DNA of 30,719 bases from a virus: positions 1-30,719 of IMG/VR virus record IMGVR_UViG_3300018080_000442. One strand, given 5' to 3'. This document shows, in pieces, positions 23,166 to 29,913 of this stretch. The notes under the pieces are model-generated. The model saw only the letters and a program-made list of their open reading frames with translations. It was not told where the DNA came from and made no database searches. Numbering within the stretch: the first letter of the stretch is position 1; every line of letters begins with the position of its first letter. Both the position numbers and the translations under genes were made by a program.

Positions 23166-23449
23166 TCTGACTTGGGTGCTGGTGTCCTGTCGGATCGGGA
23201 TACCAATGTTGGTTAAAATTGGTATACAGAAGTTCAAGGCAAGTAAGAACCGTCAGTAGGTGTGTTTCTCCAATTACGGAGACAGGGCCGAAGGATCGCT
23301 CTGAACGTAAGCAACTTTGTTACCAGCTTTAAGGCAAGGGCAGCAAACTGGAGGTCTGGTGTTGGTACCGCTCCTAAAGAGAACCCTTCCCGTGGTCAGG
23401 CACGTTAAATCCGAGCCAGCACAATTCTATAGAAAGGAGGTTATGCACA
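23166..23449 (+). other. 284-nt gene-free, hairpin-bearing stretch inside the ubiquitin-like operon
   Basis: No convincing ORF lies here. ATACCAAT/ATTGGTAT (23200-23207/23218-23225) makes a perfect 8-bp hairpin; TCTCC/GGAGA around 23270 and ACCAG/CTGGT around 23323-23360 give further stems. Two 11-mers, ACTTGGGTGCT and GTGGTCAGGCA, are shared with the 20296-20401 intergenic hairpin region. It may be a regulatory leader that separates abundant modifier expression from lower enzyme expression. Confidence 0.5.
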
Positions 23450-24526
23450 GTGGAATTGACATTACAACAGACCGTAGACGGTCTAGAGAGTATGCGCAAC
23501 GACGAGTTCCCTGAGGGTATGTCTATTGGACTTAATCTTGGGGAACATGGTTACTGTGAGATCAGATCAAATTGTCCACTCGCAGTTCGTCTGCGTACAA
23601 TGGTAGAAGAGATGGGCATTGACCTGGAGAAGTTCATCAACGAGTATCAAGAAACACCGCCTGATCCCCTCACTTTCGCAGATTGGTCTAATACCATTAG
23701 TGAGGTTGAAGGTGACCTTTCACTCACCATTGGTGGACAGACTTTCCATCTCGACTACACCACGATTGTTACTGACCACTTGAAACAAGCTATCCAGACA
23801 CGGCTAACTCGGATGAGAGATATAGAGCAGTCTCTGGTTCGCCTCAAACAGGACTACTACAGCACCTATAAGAATGAGGTTCTCCTTAGGAGGGAGCGGA
23901 GGGGTCTCACCCTTCCAGGTAGTTTTACCTCAGTTGACCTTGCTTCGTGGGGGATAACAATGGGAACAGGATACAACGGGAGTAACTATGAGTTCATCCT
24001 GCCTCTTCCCTATGACCCTGCATTTGTCTTCTCACGAGGGCAGAAATACGCCATCCTTGAGAGACATCAACAAGCACTCCGCAGGGACAATGTGGTTCTC
24101 TTCCTAGATATTACCCCAAACTACAAGTTCAGGAGAGCCCAAACCATGCAGAGAGTAGCCAAGGAGAGGAAAAGCCACTACACTAGCTTCAGTCACTATC
24201 ATGGAAGTGGTGGTGATGACTGTTGGGGGAGTGTAGTCTTACCTGCTAAATGGGAAGGCACAATAGGACAACTGCTTCGACTTCGGGATGAATTAGCTGT
24301 TTCTCTGACTACAATTAACAAGGACAGCCTCATGAATAGCCATCCAGTAGATATGTTGGCGATTCAAACCATCATGGAGAAGGCAACCCAGCTCGGAACT
24401 GAAGGAGAGGTTACCCGTAGTCCAGATTCCGACCCAGATAAACCGGATATAACTTTTGTAGATCTGGAAAGCATCATCATAGATGAGCCTCGTGTGGGTG
24501 CTGTCCGCAGATGGGGAGGGAGATAA
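23450..24526 (+). CDS. E2-like ubiquitin-conjugating enzyme, 358 aa
   Basis: GTG at 23450 lies 9 nt after AAAGGAGG. Near residue 249 the protein reads HYHGSGGDDCWG, then KWEGTIGQLLRLRDEL and later NKDSL. This matches the E2 catalytic signature (H-P-N-I-x-x-x-G-x-x-C-L ... W-x-x-x-x-T-I-x-x-L-L), with Cys258 as the presumed thioester cysteine. Residues 1-130 are helical and acidic; 130-245 contain the beta-meander expected before the active site. It is longer than eukaryotic E2s (about 150 aa). It would transfer the modifier from the E1 encoded 2 nt downstream to an unknown target. Confidence 0.75.
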   Translation: MELTLQQTVDGLESMRNDEFPEGMSIGLNLGEHGYCEIRSNCPLAVRLRTMVEEMGIDLEKFINEYQETPPDPLTFADWSNTISEVEGDLSLTIGGQTFHLDYTTIVTDHLKQAIQTRLTRMRDIEQSLVRLKQDYYSTYKNEVLLRRERRGLTLPGSFTSVDLASWGITMGTGYNGSNYEFILPLPYDPAFVFSRGQKYAILERHQQALRRDNVVLFLDITPNYKFRRAQTMQRVAKERKSHYTSFSHYHGSGGDDCWGSVVLPAKWEGTIGQLLRLRDELAVSLTTINKDSLMNSHPVDMLAIQTIMEKATQLGTEGEVTRSPDSDPDKPDITFVDLESIIIDEPRVGAVRRWGGR

Positions 24527-24528
24527 AC

Positions 24529-25227
24529 ATGGAACAAACAGAATTGGTATACGCAAGACAGGAACAACTCCTACTAAGTGTCCCATCTAGTGTAACTGTT
24601 GTGGGAGTAGGTGGAGTTGGAACTTGGGTAGCTATCCAGGCTGCTATGTCAGGAGTGGGGGAACTTCACCTCTTTGACGCAGATGTACTTGAGGAGCACA
24701 ATCGTAACCGACTTCCATTCTGCCAAGGTGGTCTCAACAGGCCAAAGGTAGATGTAGTAGCCGACTTTATCAGGGCTATCCGTCCTGACTGCTTGGTTTG
24801 GGCTATCCATGAGAGGTTAGAAGGGGAGGACAACATTAGGAACCAGTTACAAATCTCCCATACAATCGTAGACTGTACGGATTCCCCACGGACACAGATA
24901 GAACTCTATAAAGTGTGTGGGCAGTATGGTGGGTTATATATTCGTGCGGGATATGATGGAACACACATAACTGTGTCCTCCTCAGTGCCTGGATGGATAA
25001 AGAATGCAGAGCGGGAGACATATGAGATCAATCCATCCTGGGTCGTGCCATCGGTGGTTGTCGCAGCATTGGCAGTGGGTAAATTGATGAAATACCCCGA
25101 CCAAGAAGTGTCCTTGGAGATTGGAGAGATCGGGATACCCATGCTTAACCGTATACCACCACCTGGGGCACGGTGCAGACAGTCGGGTAGCTCAGAAACG
25201 TCAACTAGGACGAGAAGAAGGAGGTAA
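24529..25227 (+). CDS. E1/ThiF-like ubiquitin-activating enzyme, 232 aa
   Basis: I choose ATG 24529 (MEQTELVY), preceded by GGGAGGGAGATAAAC. The Rossmann nucleotide site is clear: G-V-G-G-V-G at 26-31, then L-F-D-A-D-V-L-E-E-H-N-R-N-R (48-61), the E1 signature D-x-D-x-V-x-x-x-N-x-N-R, K73 and a D-C-T-D segment. E1 enzymes adenylate the C-terminal Gly of the modifier. In the crossover-loop region (VSSSVPGWIKN) no cysteine appears where ThiF/MoeB and canonical E1s carry the catalytic Cys, so transfer may use another Cys or pass directly to E2. The Arg-rich C-terminus is encoded by DNA overlapping the next ribosome site. Confidence 0.85.
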   Translation: MEQTELVYARQEQLLLSVPSSVTVVGVGGVGTWVAIQAAMSGVGELHLFDADVLEEHNRNRLPFCQGGLNRPKVDVVADFIRAIRPDCLVWAIHERLEGEDNIRNQLQISHTIVDCTDSPRTQIELYKVCGQYGGLYIRAGYDGTHITVSSSVPGWIKNAERETYEINPSWVVPSVVVAALAVGKLMKYPDQEVSLEIGEIGIPMLNRIPPPGARCRQSGSSETSTRTRRRR

Positions 25228-25229
25228 GA

Positions 25230-26114
25230 ATGAGTTTCAAAGAGTACAAATCCAAATTGGAGGGAGATTATGAGGTCATAGACACCGCTGCTGGGAGGGT
25301 GTATGTGGCCAGGAAATCAAAGGGGTGGAAAACCAAAGAGGTTAAGGAACCACCTGTTACCTGCTCGCTGTGCTCGGAGCTTGACATCTTTCTTGAGTAC
25401 ACACCACGTAAGAAACTCAAATTGCTCATGGAGGAGTTCACTGACAAGGAGTGGATGGGATATTTGGTCGGACTCCAGTATGATGAGGGAATATGTGTTA
25501 CTGACTTGGTTATCCCACCCCATGAAGAGTCTAACTACTCTTCTGCCGAGGCTGAGCCATTCAACATACCAGACGACTGTGTTGGAGTGATCCACTCCCA
25601 CCACAAGATGGGTGCTTTCCACTCAGGTACTGACCACGACCATGTGGACTCCAACTTCCCATGTTCCATTACAGTTGCAGTCAGTGGTGGTAAGCTAGAG
25701 TTCAGCACGGTAGCCGTCATCCACACTCCATGTGGTAAAGTTGCTGAGGTCACACCCAAACTGGTGTTCGTTGATCCTCCACCCACATTCCCAGAGGAGG
25801 AATGGTTCGAGGAGGCAGTTACTAATGTTAAGAAGGGGCAGTGGTCATACAAACATCCAACTACTGTTCAGCCTACTACTGCTAAAGGGTGGGATGAGGA
25901 TGAGTATTTGGAAAGGCTATATGCCTATGCCTATGGAGCCAGTCCCCCAAAAGAGAAGTCCAATGGATGGGGAAAGAATCTGGCCAAAGAGACAACCCCT
26001 GATTCCTACCTCCCACTTCGCTACCGAGTTGCAGATGGTGGTCTCTATGATGAGAATAACCACGAGGTAGAGGATGGGGAACTGTTGGCTCTTATGGCTG
26101 CTTGGTCAGTCTAG
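25230..26114 (+). CDS. JAMM/MPN+ isopeptidase (JAB domain), 294 aa
   Basis: The gene starts 2 nt after the E1 stop. Residues about 45-165 form an MPN+ domain: general-base Glu E74 in KEWMGYLVG, and the zinc motif H122-S-H124 with x7, S132, x2, D135 (HSHHKMGAFHSGTD). All JAMM catalytic residues are present. Such enzymes process modifier precursors or remove modifiers from targets. The C-terminal 120 residues (KGWDEDEYLERLYAYAYG...) are an uncharacterised extension. Tail-assembly JAB proteins (lambda K type) are an alternative but lack E1/E2 neighbours and would be late genes. Confidence 0.9.
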   Translation: MSFKEYKSKLEGDYEVIDTAAGRVYVARKSKGWKTKEVKEPPVTCSLCSELDIFLEYTPRKKLKLLMEEFTDKEWMGYLVGLQYDEGICVTDLVIPPHEESNYSSAEAEPFNIPDDCVGVIHSHHKMGAFHSGTDHDHVDSNFPCSITVAVSGGKLEFSTVAVIHTPCGKVAEVTPKLVFVDPPPTFPEEEWFEEAVTNVKKGQWSYKHPTTVQPTTAKGWDEDEYLERLYAYAYGASPPKEKSNGWGKNLAKETTPDSYLPLRYRVADGGLYDENNHEVEDGELLALMAAWSV

Positions 26115-26119
26115 GTATT

Positions 26120-26150
26120 GGGGAGGGGAGCGCAGTTTGTTCCCCTCCTC
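26120..26150 (+). terminator. Hairpin ending the ubiquitin-like operon
   Basis: GGAGGGGA (26122-26129) pairs with TCCCCTCC (26141-26148), extended by flanking pairs, 8 nt after the JAMM stop. The following bases are not a strict T-run (CAGTCTATTTGG), so termination may be partial. It separates the operon from promoter P5. Confidence 0.55.
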
Positions 26151-26171
26151 AGTCTATTTGGAATCATAATA

Positions 26172-26200
26172 TTGACAAAAGTGCGCAGATGTGGTAGGAT
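26172..26200 (+). promoter_or_regulatory. Promoter P5 of the replication module
   Basis: TTGACA (26172-26177), a 17-nt spacer holding CAGATGTGG, and TAGGAT (26195-26200). The transcript should begin near 26205-26208, on top of ATG-ATG, predicting a leaderless or near-leaderless message for the ATPase gene. The spacer element matches P3 and P4. Confidence 0.75.
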
Positions 26201-26207
26201 GGTGATG

Positions 26208-26921
26208 ATGTTTGAAGTGCGGGATGGAGTGGATTACATGAATCTCCGCATCCCACCCCCCAGATTTATAATAGATAAACTACTAGCTGAGGGGGAATTT
26301 CTCATGATTTATGGGGATGCTGGTGTTCGGAAAACTTTTCTAGGATTGTGGATGGGATTCTGTATTGCTACGGGGACTGATTTTTTTGAGTTCCGAGTTA
26401 ATCAATCATCCATGTTAATAGGGAATTTTGAGTTGACTGATCATAGATTCCAATATCGTTTCCATAATATGGGAAATCAGTTTAGCTTTGATAGGAACCA
26501 GATAATGGCTTTTACTGAGCATAAATCACTCATGGTTCCAGAGAACTTTGCAGTGTTTCGATCAGTGGTGCTTAATCTTAGGCCGCAAGCCTGTGTTATT
26601 GATTGTATGCAGGAAGCTTATGCGAGAGATGAACTTAGTGAGGAGTTACTCGCTATATTCTTTGGAAACTTTAGGGAACTAGCTGATGAGACAGGCACAG
26701 CCTTTGTGTTTATCCACCATGAGAATAAGAACGAGGCTTATGTTGACACGTTATCGAGGATACGTGGTCACTCATATATTAAAGGTAAACTTGATGCTGC
26801 TATTCGGATAGTAAAGCAACCCAATGGAGGTAATCAGCTCCAGTATGCCAAGGTACGTCACGTTGATAACCTCCCAAATACCAACATTTTTTTCGAGGAT
26901 GGGTTATGGAGACTAAGATAG
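26208..26921 (+). CDS. RepA-like RecA-fold ATPase with altered Walker A, 237 aa
   Basis: The frame continues upstream but crosses the promoter, so the start is ATG 26208 (or 26205); ATG 26238 behind a weak GGAG is the alternative. The layout fits AAA_25/RepA-type replicative helicase-like ATPases: IPPPRFIIDKLLAEGEFLMIYG before the P-loop, Walker B ACVIDC, F-I-H-H-E-N-K, and an R-G-H-S-Y-I-K-G block. The P-loop reads G-D-A-G-V-R-K-T: the Gly before Lys is Arg, one base change (GGG to CGG at 26328). Activity may be reduced or altered. It likely acts in phage DNA replication or recombination. Confidence 0.75.
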   Translation: MFEVRDGVDYMNLRIPPPRFIIDKLLAEGEFLMIYGDAGVRKTFLGLWMGFCIATGTDFFEFRVNQSSMLIGNFELTDHRFQYRFHNMGNQFSFDRNQIMAFTEHKSLMVPENFAVFRSVVLNLRPQACVIDCMQEAYARDELSEELLAIFFGNFRELADETGTAFVFIHHENKNEAYVDTLSRIRGHSYIKGKLDAAIRIVKQPNGGNQLQYAKVRHVDNLPNTNIFFEDGLWRLR

Positions 26922-26972
26922 AGGAGGTGAGTTAGACCGAACTACAACATGAGTATCATTAAGGAGGGTTGT

Positions 26973-27119
26973 ATGGAGGTTAGAGTCAATGGTTCAACCA
27001 ACGAAGAAGATGGCTACTGGATTGAAATTGTTGGGAACAATGATGACAAACCAGAAGATGTAGCCGAAACGTACTTAAAAGTGAGGAGGATATTGGAAGA
27101 TGGCGCTATTCGACAGTAA
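26973..27119 (+). CDS. Small acidic protein, 48 aa
   Basis: ATG at 26973 follows TTAAGGAGGGTTGT; an upstream in-frame ATG at 26949 is possible. The product (MEVRVNGSTNEEDGYW...) combines two beta strands and a C-terminal helix (DVAETYLKVRRILEDG). It overlaps the start of the next gene by 20 nt, which contains the ribosome site of that gene. No family known. Confidence 0.65.
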   Translation: MEVRVNGSTNEEDGYWIEIVGNNDDKPEDVAETYLKVRRILEDGAIRQ

Positions 27120-27822
27120 ACAGGCAACGGAGAGTGGTTGGGCACAGGTAAGGGATGCCCTCCAGAGATTCGAGGGTGATGTTGTTGGATGCAAAGTAGG
27201 TAGATGGGAGTCTACAGGGTTTGATCCTGAGACAGGCAAACCATTCCCTGCCCAAGAGTTCTTTGAGGTTAAGAACAAGAATATCAAGGTTCTTAATGTC
27301 TCAGAAGAATTGAGTATGAATGTAGAGGGCCAGGAGTTTACCTTCCGCACCAACTGTTCCACATCCAAGAGTAGTTTCTGGGTAGATAACTTCCTTGGAG
27401 CTGCTGATGCACTGAAGGTCATGTTACCCCAGGGGATTACCGGCAAGCGAGTAATCTGGAAGAAAGAGACTCGTGAAGCCAACAACCCAAGATTCAACAA
27501 GACAGGCTTTGTGCTTGAAGCTGTGCTTGGTGATGCAACTGCCCCATTGGAAGACCTCGATGCTGAGCCGGAAGCTGTTATCCCTCCACCCCCAACCAAT
27601 GGTGAGCTTACATCAGAGGAGATGACTGGCATTGTGTTGGAACTAGCCAAGGGTAAGACCGAGGCTCAGTTGCAATCGGCAGCCAGTGTCCACCCCAAGC
27701 TCGTAGGTAGTCCGCTTCTTAACTTGGTTAGGACAGGGGCAGTTACCTCGATGCTTGTTGCTGATGGTAAGCTGGTCAAGGTAGCAGGTGATGGTGGAGA
27801 AGAAGTCTACCAGGGTAAGTAG
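27100..27822 (+). CDS. Putative single-stranded DNA-binding / recombination mediator protein, 240 aa
   Basis: ATG at 27100 follows GTGAGGAGGATATTGGAAG. Residues about 25-150 alternate as in an OB-fold (VVGCKVGRWESTG; QEFFEVKNKNIKVLNV; KRVIWKKETREANNPRF), followed by a Pro/Glu linker and a helical C-terminal region with GELTSEEMTGIVLELAKGKTE. Position between a RepA-like ATPase and a Cas4-like nuclease fits an SSB-type role. This rests on composition and context; no diagnostic motif is visible. Confidence 0.55.
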   Translation: MALFDSKQATESGWAQVRDALQRFEGDVVGCKVGRWESTGFDPETGKPFPAQEFFEVKNKNIKVLNVSEELSMNVEGQEFTFRTNCSTSKSSFWVDNFLGAADALKVMLPQGITGKRVIWKKETREANNPRFNKTGFVLEAVLGDATAPLEDLDAEPEAVIPPPPTNGELTSEEMTGIVLELAKGKTEAQLQSAASVHPKLVGSPLLNLVRTGAVTSMLVADGKLVKVAGDGGEEVYQGK

Positions 27823-28049
27823 ATTGATGCCAGCCTACCCGAAAGGGCGGATATACACAAGCATGGGGGTCGGTAGCTGATGGTAGTTGGAGGCTACTAG
27901 GCTGGCACAATGCCCCAAGCCGAGGTATGGTGTAGGCAAGGGGCAATGCGGGGTAGCTCTGTGGGGTTGCGATAACAAAGTATCACCGTATGGTGGTAGC
28001 CGAGAGGCCGCAGCATAGCCCCACAGGGCTTCCTGAAAGGAGGATAAGA
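27823..28049 (+). ncRNA. Three-hairpin structured RNA, leader or small RNA
   Basis: This 227-nt gene-free stretch folds into three consecutive domains: a perfect 9-bp stem TGCCAGCCT/AGGCTGGCA (27828-27836/27899-27907) enclosing CCC-GAAA-GGG (GNRA loop) and GTAGC/GCTAC; TGCCCC/GGGGCA (27911-27916/27940-27945); and a 12-bp stem 27955-27966/28019-28030 with one G-U pair and a 52-nt loop. The ribosome site of the next gene (28037-28043) follows the last stem. No promoter is visible, so it is probably co-transcribed. Riboswitch-like leader or processed small RNA are the options. Confidence 0.6.
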
Positions 28050-28442
28050 ATGGAAAGTAATACTAGTGATGGTATTAGAGGTTGGGCAATACAACCCTCT
28101 AGTGTTCTCTTTGAAAACCTATATGCCAGTGAGTACCCGTCAATAAGATACTCTTGGCCATCGTTACCTAACCCTGATTCACTGCTCGATGGTCTTGTTG
28201 AATCCCTCCAAGCTTTGACAGGTGGAGATGTTCGGTTAGCTCCTGACCCCGTGTCAGATGGTACTATCATTGAGGTAGAGTTGGTGTTTAGGATAGGACA
28301 ATCACTAGCAAAAGACCTCATACGAAGTGGGGGATTCGCTAGTACCCTACCAGTAATACGCAGAGAGATAGCCGAAAGGATTATCAACTCCCTGTATGAT
28401 CGGATTGATGGAATAGAATTAGGCATGGATAATGATACCTAG
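28050..28442 (+). CDS. Hypothetical replication-module protein, 130 aa
   Basis: The start at 28050 (MESNTSDGIRGW) follows GAAAGGAGGATAAGA; a longer frame from 27990 crosses the hairpin. The product has an N-terminal polar region, then helical and strand elements (TIIEVELVFRIGQSLAKDLI; IRREIAERIINSLYDRI). No catalytic motif. Its stop codon lies in the first arm of the next hairpin. Confidence 0.7.
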   Translation: MESNTSDGIRGWAIQPSSVLFENLYASEYPSIRYSWPSLPNPDSLLDGLVESLQALTGGDVRLAPDPVSDGTIIEVELVFRIGQSLAKDLIRSGGFASTLPVIRREIAERIINSLYDRIDGIELGMDNDT

Positions 28443-28520
28443 GGGTTTCTTTTGGGGGGCAGTCCCCTAGGCCGGTGACTCTACTAACAGTTGTCGGAAT
28501 CTCCGCTGCCCCCCACCCCT
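28441..28520 (+). other. Composite 15-bp RNA hairpin between genes
   Basis: AGGGGT (28441-28446) pairs with ACCCCT (28515-28520), and after a 7-nt bulge GGGGGGCAG (28454-28462) pairs perfectly with CTGCCCCCC (28506-28514); the loop is 43 nt. The first arm overlaps the upstream stop codon and the last arm ends 2 nt before AAAGGAGG. It is very stable and suited to controlling translation or mRNA decay. Confidence 0.65.
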
Positions 28521-28534
28521 TAAAGGAGGAAATA

Positions 28535-28678
28535 ATGGAAGTCTACGAACTAGAGGTTATTGTCAGGAAGTCCGAAAGTGATATAGTAATTCAACTGCAA
28601 CTCCAAGACCTCTTGAGTTTAGTTAATAGGTCGTTCAATGCTGGTTATATTGAAGGGAAGGAGAGGAAGGATGCTTGA
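28535..28678 (+). CDS. Small protein, 47 aa
   Basis: ATG at 28535 follows AAAGGAGGAAATA. The product (MEVYELEVIVRKSESD...) has a beta hairpin and a helix, ending GYIEGKERKDA. Its end overlaps the nuclease gene start by 8 nt and includes that gene's GAAGGAGAGG ribosome site. Likely translationally coupled to the nuclease. Function unknown. Confidence 0.65.
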   Translation: MEVYELEVIVRKSESDIVIQLQLQDLLSLVNRSFNAGYIEGKERKDA

Positions 28679-29582
28679 GTGGTTTATTTGCCCAGACAAG
28701 AAACAAGTTAAAGTTACCGACTGCTTAGCTCAATGCCGAATGGGTAGTCGGTGTCTCACACTGCCAACCTTGCACATCTTGGGTGCAGAGCGAGAGTGGC
28801 ATGGTGAACCTTCTACTACTCAGTTGCTGAATGGTACGATGATGGAGTACTTGAAGCTCACCATGCCATATGCAGTTGACCCCAAATCTAGGGCATTCCT
28901 GTTGGCTGGTACTAAGCACCATGAACAGCTTGAGGAGGTGGCAAACAAGCTAGGTATCCCTGCTGAGATAGCACTCAGTACTGATAGGGATATCTTTGAC
29001 CTACTTGAGGAAGAGGATGGGGAACTGACGTTGACTGACTACAAGAATTGGGGTAGCTTTAAGCTAGCCAAGGCTCTTGGTATGAAGGAGATTGGGAAGA
29101 AGCCCCATCCGACTGAGGTGTATAAGAGCAACGGTAAATGGGGCAAAGCAGGTGAAGCTAAGATGATACCAGTCTTTGACAGCATCGAGGAGGAAGCTGA
29201 TAATTGGGAAGCGGAGTTGCAACTGAACAACTACCGTGTCAAGCTCAAGGAAGAATGGGGTATAGACATAGCGAAGATGAGACTCCAGGTTACGGTTCGT
29301 GATGGTGGTATCCACTCTGCTTTTGCCAAGGGTATCATGGAGAATATCTATCTTGTACCTGTGAAGTTCATCGAGGATGAGGTAGTTAAAGGGTACTTCC
29401 TGACCAAGAGGGAGCAACTACTTGAAGCGCTGGAACATGGGTGGACTAACCCCTGCTTGCCTCGTGAACGGTGGGATGATAGACGATGCAAGGGCTACTG
29501 TGATGTAGCTCAATACTGTTGGTATGGTAAGCAATTTATGGAGGTTGAAGATGCACTATACAATGGGACGGGTGACAATTAG
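28671..29582 (+). CDS. Cas4/AddB-like Fe-S PD-(D/E)XK nuclease, 303 aa
   Basis: The start MLEWFICPDK at 28671 follows GAAGGAGAGGAAGG. Nuclease motifs: G80-T-K-H-H-E85-x-L-E88, D123-Y-K125 and a later Q184 in QLNNY, as in Cas4, RecB and AddB families. C-terminal cysteines C273, C277 and C283 (C-x3-C-x5-C) with an N-terminal Cys (C22 or C28) can hold a 4Fe-4S cluster. The N-terminus carries an extra group of four Cys (C7, C18, C22, C28), unusual for Cas4. No Cas1 or Cas2 is present, so a phage recombination or end-processing exonuclease is favoured. Confidence 0.8.
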   Translation: MLEWFICPDKKQVKVTDCLAQCRMGSRCLTLPTLHILGAEREWHGEPSTTQLLNGTMMEYLKLTMPYAVDPKSRAFLLAGTKHHEQLEEVANKLGIPAEIALSTDRDIFDLLEEEDGELTLTDYKNWGSFKLAKALGMKEIGKKPHPTEVYKSNGKWGKAGEAKMIPVFDSIEEEADNWEAELQLNNYRVKLKEEWGIDIAKMRLQVTVRDGGIHSAFAKGIMENIYLVPVKFIEDEVVKGYFLTKREQLLEALEHGWTNPCLPRERWDDRRCKGYCDVAQYCWYGKQFMEVEDALYNGTGDN

Positions 29583-29913
29583 GGGGCAAACTGTTCAACA
29601 ACCTATGTGTGTCTGGATGGAAATATTCAATGATGGTTGGTGGAGAATCAATGGTCAACAAGGCAAGTATGTTGCCACTGAGAGAATCCTTCTCATGAAC
29701 TTCATGGGTATGGGTGAGGATGTTATTGTTCATCATGGGCCAACCTGCGACCATAACTTGGATATGGGTATTTACCTCTTCCATGCAGAAGACATGAATG
29801 ATCAGTTTGAGTTCTCTAACCCAAATCTCGGTGCCAATAGGAATCAAGAATACTGGAAGAAGATTGAGAAATTTCAAGGAATGTTAGACATGATGAAAGG
29901 AAGGAGAAGATGA
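29551..29913 (+). CDS. Hypothetical early protein, 120 aa
   Basis: ATG at 29551 (MHYTMGRVTIRG) sits 6 nt after a GGAGG and overlaps the nuclease gene by 32 nt. The product is beta-rich at first (VTIRGQTVQQP, VWMEIFNDGWWRI), has His-containing stretches (VHHGPTCDHNLDMG) and ends in a helical basic tail (QGMLDMMKGRRR) whose codons form the next ribosome site. No family recognised. Confidence 0.65.
   Translation: MHYTMGRVTIRGQTVQQPMCVWMEIFNDGWWRINGQQGKYVATERILLMNFMGMGEDVIVHHGPTCDHNLDMGIYLFHAEDMNDQFEFSNPNLGANRNQEYWKKIEKFQGMLDMMKGRRR

Noticed and set aside
23443-23514. ATG at 23443 giving a 23-codon ORF at the E2 start.
   Set aside because: It lies only 2 nt after the ribosome site, too close; GTG 23450 has a suitable spacing and opens the 358-codon gene.
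22920-25227. ThiS/ThiF or MoaD/MoeB sulfur-carrier pair.
   Set aside because: An E2-like gene and JAMM protease sit between and beside them, the modifier lacks a C-terminal Gly-Gly, and no thiamine or molybdopterin genes are present.
25230-26114. JAB protein as a lambda K-type tail assembly protease.
   Set aside because: It has no NlpC/P60 partner domain, lies in the early operon and is coupled to E1 and E2 genes.
27075-27650. Minus-strand ORF of 191 codons opposite the SSB-like gene.
   Set aside because: Low-complexity Ser/Pro-rich shadow of the plus-strand frame, without a ribosome site, in a region transcribed rightward.
28671-29582. Cas4 as part of a phage CRISPR system.
   Set aside because: No Cas1, Cas2, effector gene or repeat array is seen in the window; neighbours are recombination-type genes.
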